20,349 bases of DNA from contig JAKZSU010000228.1 in the NCBI GenBank assembly GCA_047517485.1, positions 1 through 20,349 of the forward strand, written 5' to 3'. This DNA comes from JAKZSU01 sp047517485. Its GTDB lineage: Bacteria; Pseudomonadota; Alphaproteobacteria; UBA7887. Under the pieces are notes generated by a model that saw nothing but the letters and a program-made list of their open reading frames with translations, had not been told where the DNA came from and did not search any database. This document shows, in pieces, positions 7,437 to 15,178 of the stretch; position 1 is the stretch's first letter; each line of letters starts with the position of its first letter. A program made the position numbers and the translations under genes.

Positions 7437-7503
7437 AAATAGCGTTCAAGCGCCACGCGGGCTTGCCTCGCATAAGCTCGGGCGCGTGGTCGCGCTATGC
7501 CGC
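7433..7503 (+). repeat. Intergenic palindromic repeat, copy 2
   Basis: Second copy of the repeat at 7339. Its internal fold is clear: AGCG-CCACGCG (7449-7459) pairs with CGCGTGG-TCG-CGCT (7483-7496) with a 3-base bulge, and GCTT/AAGC can extend the helix inward. Copy 1 lacks one pair of this stem. The rest of the gap to the permease start (7504-7660) has a short 6-bp hairpin at 7589-7608 and a possible promoter, but no gene. Confidence 0.75.
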
Positions 7504-7542
7504 CCCGCGGGACGTGGGTCGGGCGGTGGTGGGGTCTGGAAA

Positions 7543-7573
7543 TTGAATGCGACTGTTGTCGGGTCGGTATATT
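7543..7573 (+). promoter_or_regulatory. Possible sigma-70 promoter for the SLC13 permease
   Basis: TTGAAT (7543-7548) and TATATT (7568-7573) match sigma-70 hexamers in 4 and 5 positions, with a slightly long 19-bp spacer, about 85 bp before the permease start. Weak evidence from sequence only. Confidence 0.3.
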
Positions 7574-7660
7574 CGGGCCCGCCGTCGCTAACCGACTTCG
7601 CGCGGTTACATTATGAGGCTGGCGCTGCTATTTGGGGGCTGTCTAAGCGCCCGCCGATAA

Positions 7661-8686
7661 ATGGAATTTCACCAAACCATGCCCGCCGACCAAATCACCC
7701 TCCTCGCCATTCTCGCTGCCACGGTGGTGCTGTTCGCCTGGGGCAAGTGGCGCCATGACATGGTGGCGGTCGCCGCGCTGTTGGCGGCGGTGATCGCCGG
7801 GTTGGTTCCGGCCGACCAAGCGTTCGCCGGGTTTGGTCATCCGGCCGTGATCACCGTGGCTGGGGTGTTGGTGTTGTCGCGGGGGTTGCAGACATCCGGC
7901 GCGGTCGATGTGCTGGCACGCCGTTTGTTGCCCGAGGCGGCGACGCCGATGGTGATGATCGCCGGTCTGACGACGCTTGCCGCCGTGCTGTCGGGTTTCA
8001 TGAATAATGTCGGCGCGTTGGCGTTGCTGATGCCGATCGCGCTCAAGGCGGCGCAGCGGCTGGAGCTGCCGCCGGGACGGCTGTTGATGCCGCTCGCCGC
8101 CGGCTCGATCCTCGGCGGCATGACGACGATGATCGGCACGCCGCCCAACCTGATCGTTTCGGGCTATCGCCGCGAGGTGATGGGCGAGGCGTTCGGGATG
8201 TTCGATTTCACCCCCGTCGGGCTCGCCATCGCGGTGGCGGGCGTGGCTTTCATCGGTCTGATCGGCTGGCGGTTGGTGCCGGTGCGCAAGCCGGTCGGCG
8301 TCGAAGGTTTTGAGTCCGGCGCCTATTTCACCGAGGCACGGGTAGGCGAGGACTCGAAAGCGGTGGGCATGAGTTTGCGGGCGATCGAGGCGGCGGTGGA
8401 GGAGGCGGAGATCCAGGTCTTGGGCGTGGTGCGCCGCGATGTGCGGCTGCGGACGCCATCGCCGCGGATGCGCGCGCGGGCCGGCGATATCCTGGTCATC
8501 GAAGCCGAGCCCGAAGGGTTGGAGAGCGCGCTGACGGCGCTCGGAATCACCCTCGAGGAGGCGGTGCCGCCGGCGGCGGAGGCGGGCAATGACGAGGCGG
8601 ACGATGCGGCCGACGAGGCGGGCGGAGAGGCGGCTGATGAGACCGCCGCCGGCGATGACGACGAGGTGCGCTTGTCGAGCTGGTGA
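7661..8686 (+). CDS. SLC13-type permease with TrkA-C domain, N-terminal part (frameshifted gene)
   Basis: The first 341 codons of an ion-transporter-superfamily permease (SLC13/DASS type carrying two RCK-C/TrkA-C domains in its central loop). About six hydrophobic segments span residues 8-220, with the diagnostic SGFMNNVGALALLMPIALKA and GMTTMIGTPPNL motifs of the first half-repeat. These are followed by a first TrkA-C-like domain (about 235-305: GMSLRAIEA…GDILVIEAEPEG). An unusual Ala/Asp/Glu-rich linker of about 30 residues follows and the frame ends at TGA 8684-8686. The next frame continues the protein directly: one base is missing near 8672, and restoring it would read EVRLVELVISPTAAVIG. 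MPADQ at 7679 is a more family-like start than ATG 7661; neither has a clear ribosome-binding site. It is a broken gene or a sequencing error; less likely, a split pair rejoined as a complex. The transported anion is unknown. Confidence 0.82.
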   Translation: MEFHQTMPADQITLLAILAATVVLFAWGKWRHDMVAVAALLAAVIAGLVPADQAFAGFGHPAVITVAGVLVLSRGLQTSGAVDVLARRLLPEAATPMVMIAGLTTLAAVLSGFMNNVGALALLMPIALKAAQRLELPPGRLLMPLAAGSILGGMTTMIGTPPNLIVSGYRREVMGEAFGMFDFTPVGLAIAVAGVAFIGLIGWRLVPVRKPVGVEGFESGAYFTEARVGEDSKAVGMSLRAIEAAVEEAEIQVLGVVRRDVRLRTPSPRMRARAGDILVIEAEPEGLESALTALGITLEEAVPPAAEAGNDEADDAADEAGGEAADETAAGDDDEVRLSSW

Positions 8687-9516
8687 TATCGCCGACCGCG
8701 GCGGTGATCGGGCGTTCGGCCAACAGCCTCGATCTGCGCGCCCGCTTCGGGATCAATCTTTTGGCGATTTCGCGCCAGGACAAGCGGCGGATCCGTCGCC
8801 TCAACGCGACTCGGTTCAAGCCGGGCGATGTGCTGTTGATGCAAGGCGGCGGCGAGGCGATCGCCGAGTTCGCCGCCGACCAGGGCTGCCTGCCGTTGGC
8901 CGAGCGCGAGCTGCGGCTGCCCGAGAAGCGCCAGATGTGGCTCGCCGTGGGCATTCTTGTTTGCGCGGTGGTCGCCGCCGCGACCGGCATGGTGTCGGCG
9001 CCGATCGCGTTTACCGCCGGGGTGCTGGCGGCGATGATCACCCGCGTGGTGCCGCCGCGTTCGGTCTACCAGGCGGTCGATTGGCCGGTGATCGTGCTGC
9101 TCGCCTGCCTGCTGCCGGTGGCGGGCGCGATGCTGACCACCGGCGCCGCCGATGTCTTGGCGAGCTTTCTGGTCGCGGACGTCGCCCAAGGCGCGCCGGT
9201 CCTGGCGCTAGCGCTGGTCCTGGTCGTCACCATGACCTTGTCGGACGTGATGAATAACGCGGCGACGGTCGCGGTGATGGCGCCGATCGCGGCCGGCGTG
9301 GCGGCCTCGCTGGGGGTCAATCCGGACGTGTTCTTCATGGCGGTGGCGATCGGCGGGTCGTGTGCCTTCCTCACCCCGATCGGCCACCAGAACAACACGC
9401 TGATTCTGGGACCCGGCGGGTTCCGCTTTGGCGACTATTGGCGGCTCGGGGTGGCGCTTGAAGTGATCGTCGTCGCGGTAAGCTTGCCGGCGTTGCTGTT
9501 GGTGTGGGGTTTTTGA
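8683..9516 (+). CDS. SLC13-type permease with TrkA-C domain, C-terminal part (frameshifted gene)
   Basis: The remaining 277 codons start with the second TrkA-C domain (ISPTAAVIGRSANSLDLRAR…FKPGDVLLMQGGGEAIAEF, about residues 1-75). About six membrane segments then carry the second half-repeat motif LSDVMNNAATVAVMAPIAAG and GGSCAFLTPIGHQNN. The GTG at 8683 overlaps the upstream TGA (GTGA), so termination-reinitiation could in principle produce this half separately. However, it would begin in the middle of a domain normally continuous with the first half. The combined length (about 618 codons) is that of a normal two-TrkA-C SLC13 permease. It ends at 9516, immediately before the stop codon of the convergent dioxygenase gene, with no base between them. 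Confidence 0.82.
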   Translation: MISPTAAVIGRSANSLDLRARFGINLLAISRQDKRRIRRLNATRFKPGDVLLMQGGGEAIAEFAADQGCLPLAERELRLPEKRQMWLAVGILVCAVVAAATGMVSAPIAFTAGVLAAMITRVVPPRSVYQAVDWPVIVLLACLLPVAGAMLTTGAADVLASFLVADVAQGAPVLALALVLVVTMTLSDVMNNAATVAVMAPIAAGVAASLGVNPDVFFMAVAIGGSCAFLTPIGHQNNTLILGPGGFRFGDYWRLGVALEVIVVAVSLPALLLVWGF

Positions 9517-10386
9517 CTATTCGTCCAATGTCGATCCCACGCCGGCCACCCGGGTCTGGCGCATCAGGCGGCGGTGGCGGTCGGCGTCGTAGCCGGTGCC
9601 GCGGTGGAGCAGGCAGCGGTTGTCCCAGATCACCAGGTCGCCGGGCCGCCACGGGTGGGTGATGCGGTGCTCGGGCACGGTGGCGCGTGCCAGCAGGTCG
9701 TCGAGCAGGGCGCGGCTGGCCGCTTCGTCCCAGCCGACGATGGTCTTGGCGTGGGCGCCGACGTAATAGTTCTTCGCGCCGGTGCCCGGGTTGGTGCGCA
9801 CCAGCTTTTGTTCGACCGGCGGCAGCGAGGCGGCGTGGCTCGGGGTGACCGCGTCCTTGCCGACCTTGCTGCGGGAAAAGACGTAATCGTGGACCGCGCG
9901 CAGGGGCTCGATGGTGCGTTTTTCGTCGTCGGACAATCGTCCATAGGCCACGCGGGCGCTGACGAACTGGGTTTCGCCGCCCTCCGCCGGAACCTCGTAG
10001 ACGCAATTGATCGAGACGTAGGTGGGCACCGGGCGGAACGAGGAATCCGAGTGCCACATGTTGTTGCCGGTCAGGTGGATCGTCCTTTTGTGGGTATTGC
10101 CGATCGCGCTGCCGTCGGGCTGGACGTTGCCGATGGTGCCGAAATAGTCGATCACCCCGTCCTGGCCGAGCTTGACGTGGTTGGGCTCGGGCTCGCCGAG
10201 GGAGCGGGTGAAGGCGAGCTGGCGTTCGTCGTCGATCGGCTGGTCGGGAAACCACAGCAATGAATAGCGGTCGATCGCGGCGTGGATTTCGGCGACGGCT
10301 TGGCGGCCGAGTGGCGCGCCGAGATCGATGCCGCCGACGCGGCCGCCGAAATCGTCGTGTAACGGTTCGATGGTCAATGCGTTCAC
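9517..10386 (-). CDS. TauD/TfdA-family Fe(II)/2-oxoglutarate dioxygenase
   Basis: The 289-residue enzyme has the non-haem iron facial triad: H112 and D114 (NMWHSDSSF) and the distal H261 (WDNRCLLHRGTGY). R272, eleven residues after the distal histidine as in TauD, is the probable 2-oxoglutarate-binding arginine. Length and motif spacing match TfdA/TauD enzymes, which hydroxylate and thereby cleave substrates such as taurine, sulfonates or aryloxyacetates. GTG 10386 is chosen since it gives the family's N-terminus (ALTIEPLHDDFGGRVGGIDL); the open frame upstream is the end of the preceding gene. It follows the STAS-like gene by 11 bp and is the last gene of a probable three-gene operon beginning with the RraA-like gene. 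The substrate is not predictable; a sulfonate, alkyl ether or sugar-acid derivative are all possible. Confidence 0.9.
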   Translation of the reverse strand: MNALTIEPLHDDFGGRVGGIDLGAPLGRQAVAEIHAAIDRYSLLWFPDQPIDDERQLAFTRSLGEPEPNHVKLGQDGVIDYFGTIGNVQPDGSAIGNTHKRTIHLTGNNMWHSDSSFRPVPTYVSINCVYEVPAEGGETQFVSARVAYGRLSDDEKRTIEPLRAVHDYVFSRSKVGKDAVTPSHAASLPPVEQKLVRTNPGTGAKNYYVGAHAKTIVGWDEAASRALLDDLLARATVPEHRITHPWRPGDLVIWDNRCLLHRGTGYDADRHRRLMRQTRVAGVGSTLDE

Positions 10387-10397
10387 TTGAACCGATC

Positions 10398-10790
10398 CTA
10401 TTCGTCGCGCGGGTTGTCGCCCGCAAGCCAGATCCGGGCCTCGTCGACGGTGGCGAATTGGCCCTGTTTCCACGGGTTGCCACGTACATCCGTCAAAGCG
10501 CGGTACATATTGGCCAAGCCCAAAAGCACTGGTTCCGTGCCGACGATGGCGACACGAATCCCCGGGTTCCGCTGCGACGCGTCGAAGTCGGCGTTCGCGG
10601 TCCAGCGCAGGGCTTCGGCCGAGAATTGGAGCCGGGTCACGGCGGTAAAATCGGCGATCTCATAATCGATACTGGCAAACTTGGGATGCGCGTAGACGTC
10701 GACGTTCGATTGTCGCAGATCGTCGTCGGACGCGGTGCCCGAGAAGGTGAACAGGACTCCTCGGGCCTCCCAGGTCAACTCATAGGGCAT
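10398..10790 (-). CDS. SpoIIAA/STAS-like small protein
   Basis: The 130-residue soluble protein looks like a SpoIIAA-like/STAS-SEC14 fold. It has an N-terminal strand pair (YELTWEARGVLFTFSGTAS), a helix, a central strand ending in VAIVGTEP, a helix with LANMYRAL, and a C-terminal QFATVDEARIWL that matches the usual 'vFr.~~eA..WL' ending of the family. The ATG at 10790 has an AGGAAA ribosome-binding site; an ATG at 10853 in the same frame would add 21 residues that look non-conserved and proline-rich. The role is unknown: such proteins appear near many oxidoreductases and may be partner-switch or lipid-binding modules. Its place between an RraA-like and a TfdA-like gene suggests a function accessory to them. 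Confidence 0.75.
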   Translation of the reverse strand: MPYELTWEARGVLFTFSGTASDDDLRQSNVDVYAHPKFASIDYEIADFTAVTRLQFSAEALRWTANADFDASQRNPGIRVAIVGTEPVLLGLANMYRALTDVRGNPWKQGQFATVDEARIWLAGDNPRDE

Positions 10791-10877
10791 CAAGCGCGTT
10801 TCCTGTTCCGGCCCCTGGGGGGTTGGATCGTTGCCCTCGACCGAAGCTATCATTTTCCCGACCGGCTCGCACCCGGT

Positions 10878-11615
10878 TTAAGATTTTCGTTGCTTGCGGA
10901 ATTCCTCATACATCTCCGGCGAGGGTGGGTAGTAGCGGCCGGGCGGGACCTTGTCGCGGGCGATCTTTTGCTTGACGTAGGCCTCGACGGCCTCGTGTTC
11001 CTCGACCAGGGCGACGCAGTCGTCGGCGAACCACGAAGGGACGACGACCACCCCGTCGCCGTCGCCGACCATCACGTCGCCGGGGCGCACCAACACCCCG
11101 CCGCATTGAATTTGCACGTTCTCCTCGGCCGGCTCGGTCCACGGTTCGCCGGCGAACGGGGTGCGGCCGCGGGCATAGACAGCCAGGTCGTAGTTTTCAT
11201 CGCGTAGCACATCGAGGTCGCGCATGCCGCCGTCGGTGACGATGCCGTCGGCGTTGTTCATTTTGAGCTGCAAGGCCTTGACGTCGCCGAACACGCAGGC
11301 GCGGGTCTCGCCCATCATGTCGCAGACCAGCACGTCGCCGGGCCCGCAGCGCGCCATCGCGCGGTATTCCGGCGAATGTTCGCCGTCGCGGACGTCGGCG
11401 ATGAGATCGGGGCGCGGCGGCAGGTAACGCAGGGTGCGGGCGCGCGCCGCCAAGCGGGGCTGGTCCGGGGTGTAGAGGGTGAGGCCCTCGATGAACGGCA
11501 GCGCCACGCGCGCGTCGCGCACCACGTGATGCCAGATCGTCGCCACCGGGAGCTTTCTGAATCGATCGAGGATGGCCTGGTCGATATCGCGAGGTTCGAA
11601 CGAACGTTCCGGCAT
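10878..11615 (-). CDS. RraA-family protein (possible 4-hydroxy-4-methyl-2-oxoglutarate-type aldolase)
   Basis: The 245-residue protein shows the RraA fold signatures: GDVLVCDMMGETRACVFGDVK, the TDGGMRDLDVL motif (the GxxRD arginine and aspartate are the catalytic/metal-site residues in HMG and OAA aldolases) and PGDVMVGDGDGVVVVP. Long family members with a C-terminal 'YPP..E..EEFRK' tail like this one are catabolic lyases or are of unknown function, not the 160-residue RNase E inhibitor RraA itself. The ATG at 11615 has a strong GGGGAG ribosome-binding site. It is the first gene of the operon RraA > STAS-like > TfdA and is divergent from a sugar-acid dehydratase across 58 bp. A 2-keto acid produced by the dehydratase would be a logical aldolase substrate. 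That link is inference from context. Confidence 0.88.
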   Translation of the reverse strand: MPERSFEPRDIDQAILDRFRKLPVATIWHHVVRDARVALPFIEGLTLYTPDQPRLAARARTLRYLPPRPDLIADVRDGEHSPEYRAMARCGPGDVLVCDMMGETRACVFGDVKALQLKMNNADGIVTDGGMRDLDVLRDENYDLAVYARGRTPFAGEPWTEPAEENVQIQCGGVLVRPGDVMVGDGDGVVVVPSWFADDCVALVEEHEAVEAYVKQKIARDKVPPGRYYPPSPEMYEEFRKQRKS

Positions 11616-11673
11616 TGTTGGCACTCCCCTATACTGACAACAAAATATCAAGCTGGGTCGGGAGAACGCTAGC

Positions 11674-12813
11674 ATGAAAATTACCGATGTGACGACCGCC
11701 GCCAGCCACGGGCACGGCATGCATTTGTGGGTCAAGGTCGAGACCGATGCCGGGATCACCGGTCTCGGTGAATGCGTGCACGGCGAGAACCAGGCCATCG
11801 CGATCCTCCACGATCTGCGGCGCCAGTTGATCGGCCGCGACCCGTTCGCGATCGATGCGATCTTCGAGGCGCTGCGTCGCGCCCAAGTGTTCAACGGCGG
11901 ATTCGCCGGCGCGCTGATTACCGCGCTGACCGGGCTCGATCTGGCGCTGTGGGATCTCAAGGGCAAGGCCTTGGGTGTGCCGGTCTACGAGCTGCTCGGC
12001 GGCAAGTTTCGCGACAGAATCCGGGTTTATGCCGATTGCCAGGTCGATCCGCGCACGCCGCTCGACGAGGTCGACGCCATCGTCGACGGGGTGTTGGAAC
12101 GCGGTTTCAGCGCGCTCAAGATCGACGTCGACGGTGGCGAAGCGCCGCACAAGGATGCCTTCAACCACACCGCCAGCCGCTTCGAGCACGATCGCATGCT
12201 GGCGTTGATCGAGCGCACCTGTCGCGCCGCCGGGCCGGACGTGGCGGTCGCGGTCGATGTCCACACCCGGCTCGATGTCGCCAGCGCGATCCGCCTCGCC
12301 AAGGATTGCGAGGAATTCTCGCTGATGTGGCTCGAGGAGCCGGTGCCGCCGGAGAACGTCGCGGCGATGCGCGAGGTCAAGGCCGCGAGCACGACGCCGA
12401 TCTGCGCCGGCGAGAACCTCTATCTGCGGCACGGTTTTCGCGAACTGATCGAGACCCAGGCGGTCGATATCATCATGCCCGATATTCCCAAATGCGGCGG
12501 GCTGTCGGAATGCCGCAAGATCGCCAACCAGGCCGAGCTCTATTACATGCCGTTCGCGCCGCACAATGTCGCCTCGCCGATCGGCACCATGGCGTCGGCC
12601 CATGTTTGCGCCAGCGTGCCCAATTTTCTGATCATCGAGTTCCATTGGATGCATCGCGACTATTGGACGACGATCATCAGCGACAAGCGCGATATCATTC
12701 AGGATGGCTATATCGCGATGAGCGATCGACCGGGGATTGGCGTCGATCTCGATGAAGAGGTTGCCCAGCACTATCAGGTGCCGGGCACCACCTGGTTCGC
12801 GCCTTCCGCATAA
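11674..12813 (+). CDS. Enolase-superfamily sugar-acid dehydratase (D-galactonate dehydratase-like)
   Basis: The 379-residue protein has the mandelate racemase/muconate lactonising enzyme architecture: capping domain (1-115) then barrel. Metal ligands are D195 (VDVHTR), E221 (LEEPVPP) and E247 (AGEN). H197, H297 (APHNVASPIG) and E322 (IIEFHW) complete an active site in which all six residues lie exactly 12 positions beyond those recalled for E. coli D-galactonate dehydratase. This spacing supports an acid-sugar dehydratase that makes a 2-keto-3-deoxy acid. The ATG follows GGGAGA. The promoter must lie in the 58-bp gap shared with the RraA-like gene or within that gene. Which sugar acid is used cannot be decided from sequence; many family members are promiscuous or uncharacterised. 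Confidence 0.92.
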   Translation: MKITDVTTAASHGHGMHLWVKVETDAGITGLGECVHGENQAIAILHDLRRQLIGRDPFAIDAIFEALRRAQVFNGGFAGALITALTGLDLALWDLKGKALGVPVYELLGGKFRDRIRVYADCQVDPRTPLDEVDAIVDGVLERGFSALKIDVDGGEAPHKDAFNHTASRFEHDRMLALIERTCRAAGPDVAVAVDVHTRLDVASAIRLAKDCEEFSLMWLEEPVPPENVAAMREVKAASTTPICAGENLYLRHGFRELIETQAVDIIMPDIPKCGGLSECRKIANQAELYYMPFAPHNVASPIGTMASAHVCASVPNFLIIEFHWMHRDYWTTIISDKRDIIQDGYIAMSDRPGIGVDLDEEVAQHYQVPGTTWFAPSA

Positions 12814-12825
12814 GCCCGAATTAGG

Positions 12826-12859
12826 CCCGGATGGCGTGGGGTTGCGATCGCCATCCGGG
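12826..12859. terminator. Hairpin between convergent genes
   Basis: A perfect 11-bp stem (CCCGGATGGCG / CGCCATCCGGG) with a 12-base loop begins 12 bp after the dehydratase stop and lies 88 bp before the stop of the convergent permease gene. It lacks T-tracts; a bidirectional transcript-end structure is the simplest reading. The rest of the 134-bp gap shows nothing else. Confidence 0.55.
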
Positions 12860-12947
12860 GCCCGCGACACCGTGGGTGGGGGCAGTGCCGATCGTGCTCC
12901 CGATTGTGACGAGGTGGCAAGCCCAAGTCTGGCCTTTGCGCGCCATT

Positions 12948-14309
12948 CTAGTTGAGAAACAGCAGCAGATAGGCGACCGCGAGGATCAGTTGTATCGTCG
13001 CGAAGGGCACCGCCGCCTTGACGAACGCGGCGAACGAGAGCGGCAGCTTGTTCTTGTGGATGATGGTGACCGCGACCAGGGTCGAGGCCGAGCCGATCGG
13101 GGTCAGGTTGCCGCCGAGATTGGCGCCGAAGATCACCGCCCACCAGAACGGCGAGTCGCTGGCGAGGTCCATGCCGCCGAGAATTTTCCCCAGCATCGCC
13201 GCTAAGGGGATGTTGTCGGTTACCGAGCTCGCCACCGCCGCGGCGACCAGCAGCACGCCGGCGCCGAGGGTCTCGCCGAGACCGATAATCGGCTTCAAGC
13301 CCTCGCCGATCAGCTCGAGAACGAGGGCGTGTTCCATCATGTTGATGACGATGAACAAGCAGCCGAAAAACGCCAGCAAATCCCAGTCGATCGCCTGATA
13401 GAAACGGTCGGCGGTCGCCTTGTAGCGGGTCAGCATGATCACCGCGAACGCCAGCGCGACATAACCCATGCCGAGTTCTCGGACGTAGGGGGTGATCGAG
13501 GTGCAGGCCATGGCGACGATGAACAGGCCGGTCATCACCGTGCCGAAGCGGAAGAAGCCGATCGATTCGATGCCGTCGTTCTCGTCGAAGCCGGCGACCA
13601 GGCTGGCCGCCTCTGCCTTGGCGGCGTCGCCCTTGAGCGCGGCGATGCCGAACAGGCGGGCGCCCATGGCGATGGTCACGGCGGTCGCCACCGCGACGTA
13701 CGGGCTCGCTTTGATGAAGAAGGTGACGAAGCTGATTTCGGCGGCGTTGCCGATAATGATGTTGGGCACCGACGAGATCAGGGTCAGCAAGCCGCCGACG
13801 TTGGTCAGCAGCGCCTCGATCAACAGGAATCCGAGCAGCTTGTTGGTCAGCCGTAGCTTGGCCAGCGACACCCCGCTCAAGGTGCCGACGATAATCATCG
13901 CGGTGACATTGTTGAGCACCGCCGAAAACACCACCGTCATCACGCCGTAGAAGATCAGCAGCCTGAGCGGATCGCCGCGCGACGCCTTGGTCAGCTTGAT
14001 GGCGATCCAGGTAAACAGCCCGCTCTTGCTGGTAACGTCGACGAACAGCGAGGAGCCCAGGATGATCGCGATGACCTCCCAGTCGATGCCGGGGATATAC
14101 ACCGGCAGGGTCACCGGGTGGCCGAGAATCTGCACGGTTTCCGGGCGCACCAGGCCGAAGGCGGCGGCCAGCAACAGGGTAATCGCGGCGAACCAGCCGA
14201 CGATCACCGATTTCTTGGCGTGGATTTTTTCTTCCAGCGCGAGCGACAGGATCATCGCGACCAGGAGAGCCGCGAACAATGCTGTGATGGAAGGCGAGAC
14301 GTGGTGCAC
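12948..14309 (-). CDS. ArsB/NhaD-like ion transporter superfamily permease
   Basis: The 453-residue integral membrane protein has about eleven to twelve hydrophobic segments and two half-repeats, each with a re-entrant asparagine motif: VFSAVLNNVTAMIIVGTLSG in the first half and SVTDNIPLAAMLGKILGG in the second, plus GANLGGNLTPIGSASTLVAV near the end. This is the ion transporter (IT) superfamily pattern of ArsB, NhaD and SLC13 proteins. There are no ars genes nearby, so arsenite export is not supported; Na+/H+ antiport or organic-anion transport are the main alternatives. The start is GTG 14309, two bases after the stop of the universal stress protein gene (TAG-CC-GTG) and without its own ribosome-binding site, so it is probably translationally coupled. 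It is the last gene of the Rieske-Usp-permease operon. Confidence 0.88.
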   Translation of the reverse strand: MHHVSPSITALFAALLVAMILSLALEEKIHAKKSVIVGWFAAITLLLAAAFGLVRPETVQILGHPVTLPVYIPGIDWEVIAIILGSSLFVDVTSKSGLFTWIAIKLTKASRGDPLRLLIFYGVMTVVFSAVLNNVTAMIIVGTLSGVSLAKLRLTNKLLGFLLIEALLTNVGGLLTLISSVPNIIIGNAAEISFVTFFIKASPYVAVATAVTIAMGARLFGIAALKGDAAKAEAASLVAGFDENDGIESIGFFRFGTVMTGLFIVAMACTSITPYVRELGMGYVALAFAVIMLTRYKATADRFYQAIDWDLLAFFGCLFIVINMMEHALVLELIGEGLKPIIGLGETLGAGVLLVAAAVASSVTDNIPLAAMLGKILGGMDLASDSPFWWAVIFGANLGGNLTPIGSASTLVAVTIIHKNKLPLSFAAFVKAAVPFATIQLILAVAYLLLFLN

Positions 14310-14311
14310 GG

Positions 14312-15169
14312 CTATAACATCAGCAGCGGAATACCGCGCAGTTCGACCGCCAGGGCATAGGCCGCGCCGTGCATCGCCAGTTGCTCGTCGTCCTTGGTGT
14401 TGAGCACCAGCAGATCGATTTCGCGCCGGGTGATCAGGTCTTGGTATTCATCAACGCGGCGGCCCATGGCGACGACCTCGTCGATGGTGACCGCCAAGCC
14501 GTGGGCGTCGATTTCCGCCCGGCACGCGGCAATGAAATCGCGCGGCTCCTTCAACAGTTGTTCGGCGAGCGATTCGCGCGCGGTTTCGGTGTCGATCGCC
14601 GGGATCCGAGACACCGCCTCGATGTAGCGTTCGAACACCGGCTGACTCTCGACATGGGTCAGCCAGCAGGTGCCGCCGGGTTGGGTGAAGGTCACCGCCA
14701 TGTTGACCAGACGACTGTCGCCGGTGAGGTGGTTGGTGATCGCCATCACCCGGTCGGTGTTCTTGACGCTATGCGGCAGCGCCCGGTCGGCGTCCGGGTG
14801 CGGCAGCACCAGCACCGGTACGCTGGTCGCATGGGTCATCACGTCGAGATATTCGCCGAGGCTATGCGGCCAGTGCCACGCTTCTGAATGAAGGTGACGG
14901 TAGGTGACGATGAGATCGGGTTTGTGTTCTTCGATATTCTCCAGGAGAGCCTGAACGGTGGCGTAGGCCGCGCCGGAAAGCGCGCCCCACCAAGTGCCGG
15001 TCTCGTCGATCGCGGCGAGAAACGAGCGAATCCGAGTGGTGATGGCGGCGGTGTCGGCATCGTCGAGGTCGGTGACCAGCAGGACCCGATCGAAAGTCGG
15101 GCGCCGGTAGGCGTAGACCGCCTTGTCCGCCGACTTGAAAACCGATTCGAACTGATCGAGCGTGGTCAT
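14312..15169 (-). CDS. Tandem universal stress protein (UspA-like) domain protein
   Basis: The 285-residue cytoplasmic protein is made of two UspA-like alpha/beta halves: residues about 25-122 (FDRVLLVTDLDDADT … PVLVLPHP) and about 135-285 (DRVMAITNHLTGDSRLVNMA … LLVLNTKD … IPLLML). The second half ends without the G-x2-G-x9-G-S/T nucleotide loop expected in ATP-binding Usps, so ATP binding is doubtful. The ATG at 15169 lies 9 bp after the Rieske gene's stop, with no clear ribosome-binding site, and the gene's own stop is 2 bp before the permease start. Usp domains near transporters often modulate them, so regulation of the adjacent permease is plausible. This is inference from context. Confidence 0.85.
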   Translation of the reverse strand: MTTLDQFESVFKSADKAVYAYRRPTFDRVLLVTDLDDADTAAITTRIRSFLAAIDETGTWWGALSGAAYATVQALLENIEEHKPDLIVTYRHLHSEAWHWPHSLGEYLDVMTHATSVPVLVLPHPDADRALPHSVKNTDRVMAITNHLTGDSRLVNMAVTFTQPGGTCWLTHVESQPVFERYIEAVSRIPAIDTETARESLAEQLLKEPRDFIAACRAEIDAHGLAVTIDEVVAMGRRVDEYQDLITRREIDLLVLNTKDDEQLAMHGAAYALAVELRGIPLLML

Positions 15170-15178
15170 TTACACTAT

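Noticed and set aside
8683..9516. Independent second permease gene
   Set aside because: It starts in the middle of a TrkA-C domain and completes the upstream half exactly, so it is the other part of one frameshifted gene.
10878..11615. Regulator of RNase E (true RraA)
   Set aside because: The protein is much longer than E. coli RraA, has an extended C-terminus, and lies in a catabolic operon, which favours an aldolase-like role.
11616..11673. Specific promoter hexamers for the divergent RraA-like and dehydratase genes
   Set aside because: TATACT and TTGATA-like words occur in the 58-bp gap, but none pair at an acceptable spacing in either direction.
11629..13143. A 504-codon open frame on the minus strand across the dehydratase gene
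   Set aside because: It lies antisense to a clearly conserved enolase-superfamily gene and has no domain, no plausible codon pattern and no ribosome-binding site. It is a by-product of GC-rich codon bias.
12948..14309. Arsenite efflux pump ArsB
   Set aside because: The fold superfamily is shared, but no arsR, arsC or arsA is nearby and the gene is coupled to a Usp and a Rieske oxygenase, so a specific arsenic role is unsupported.
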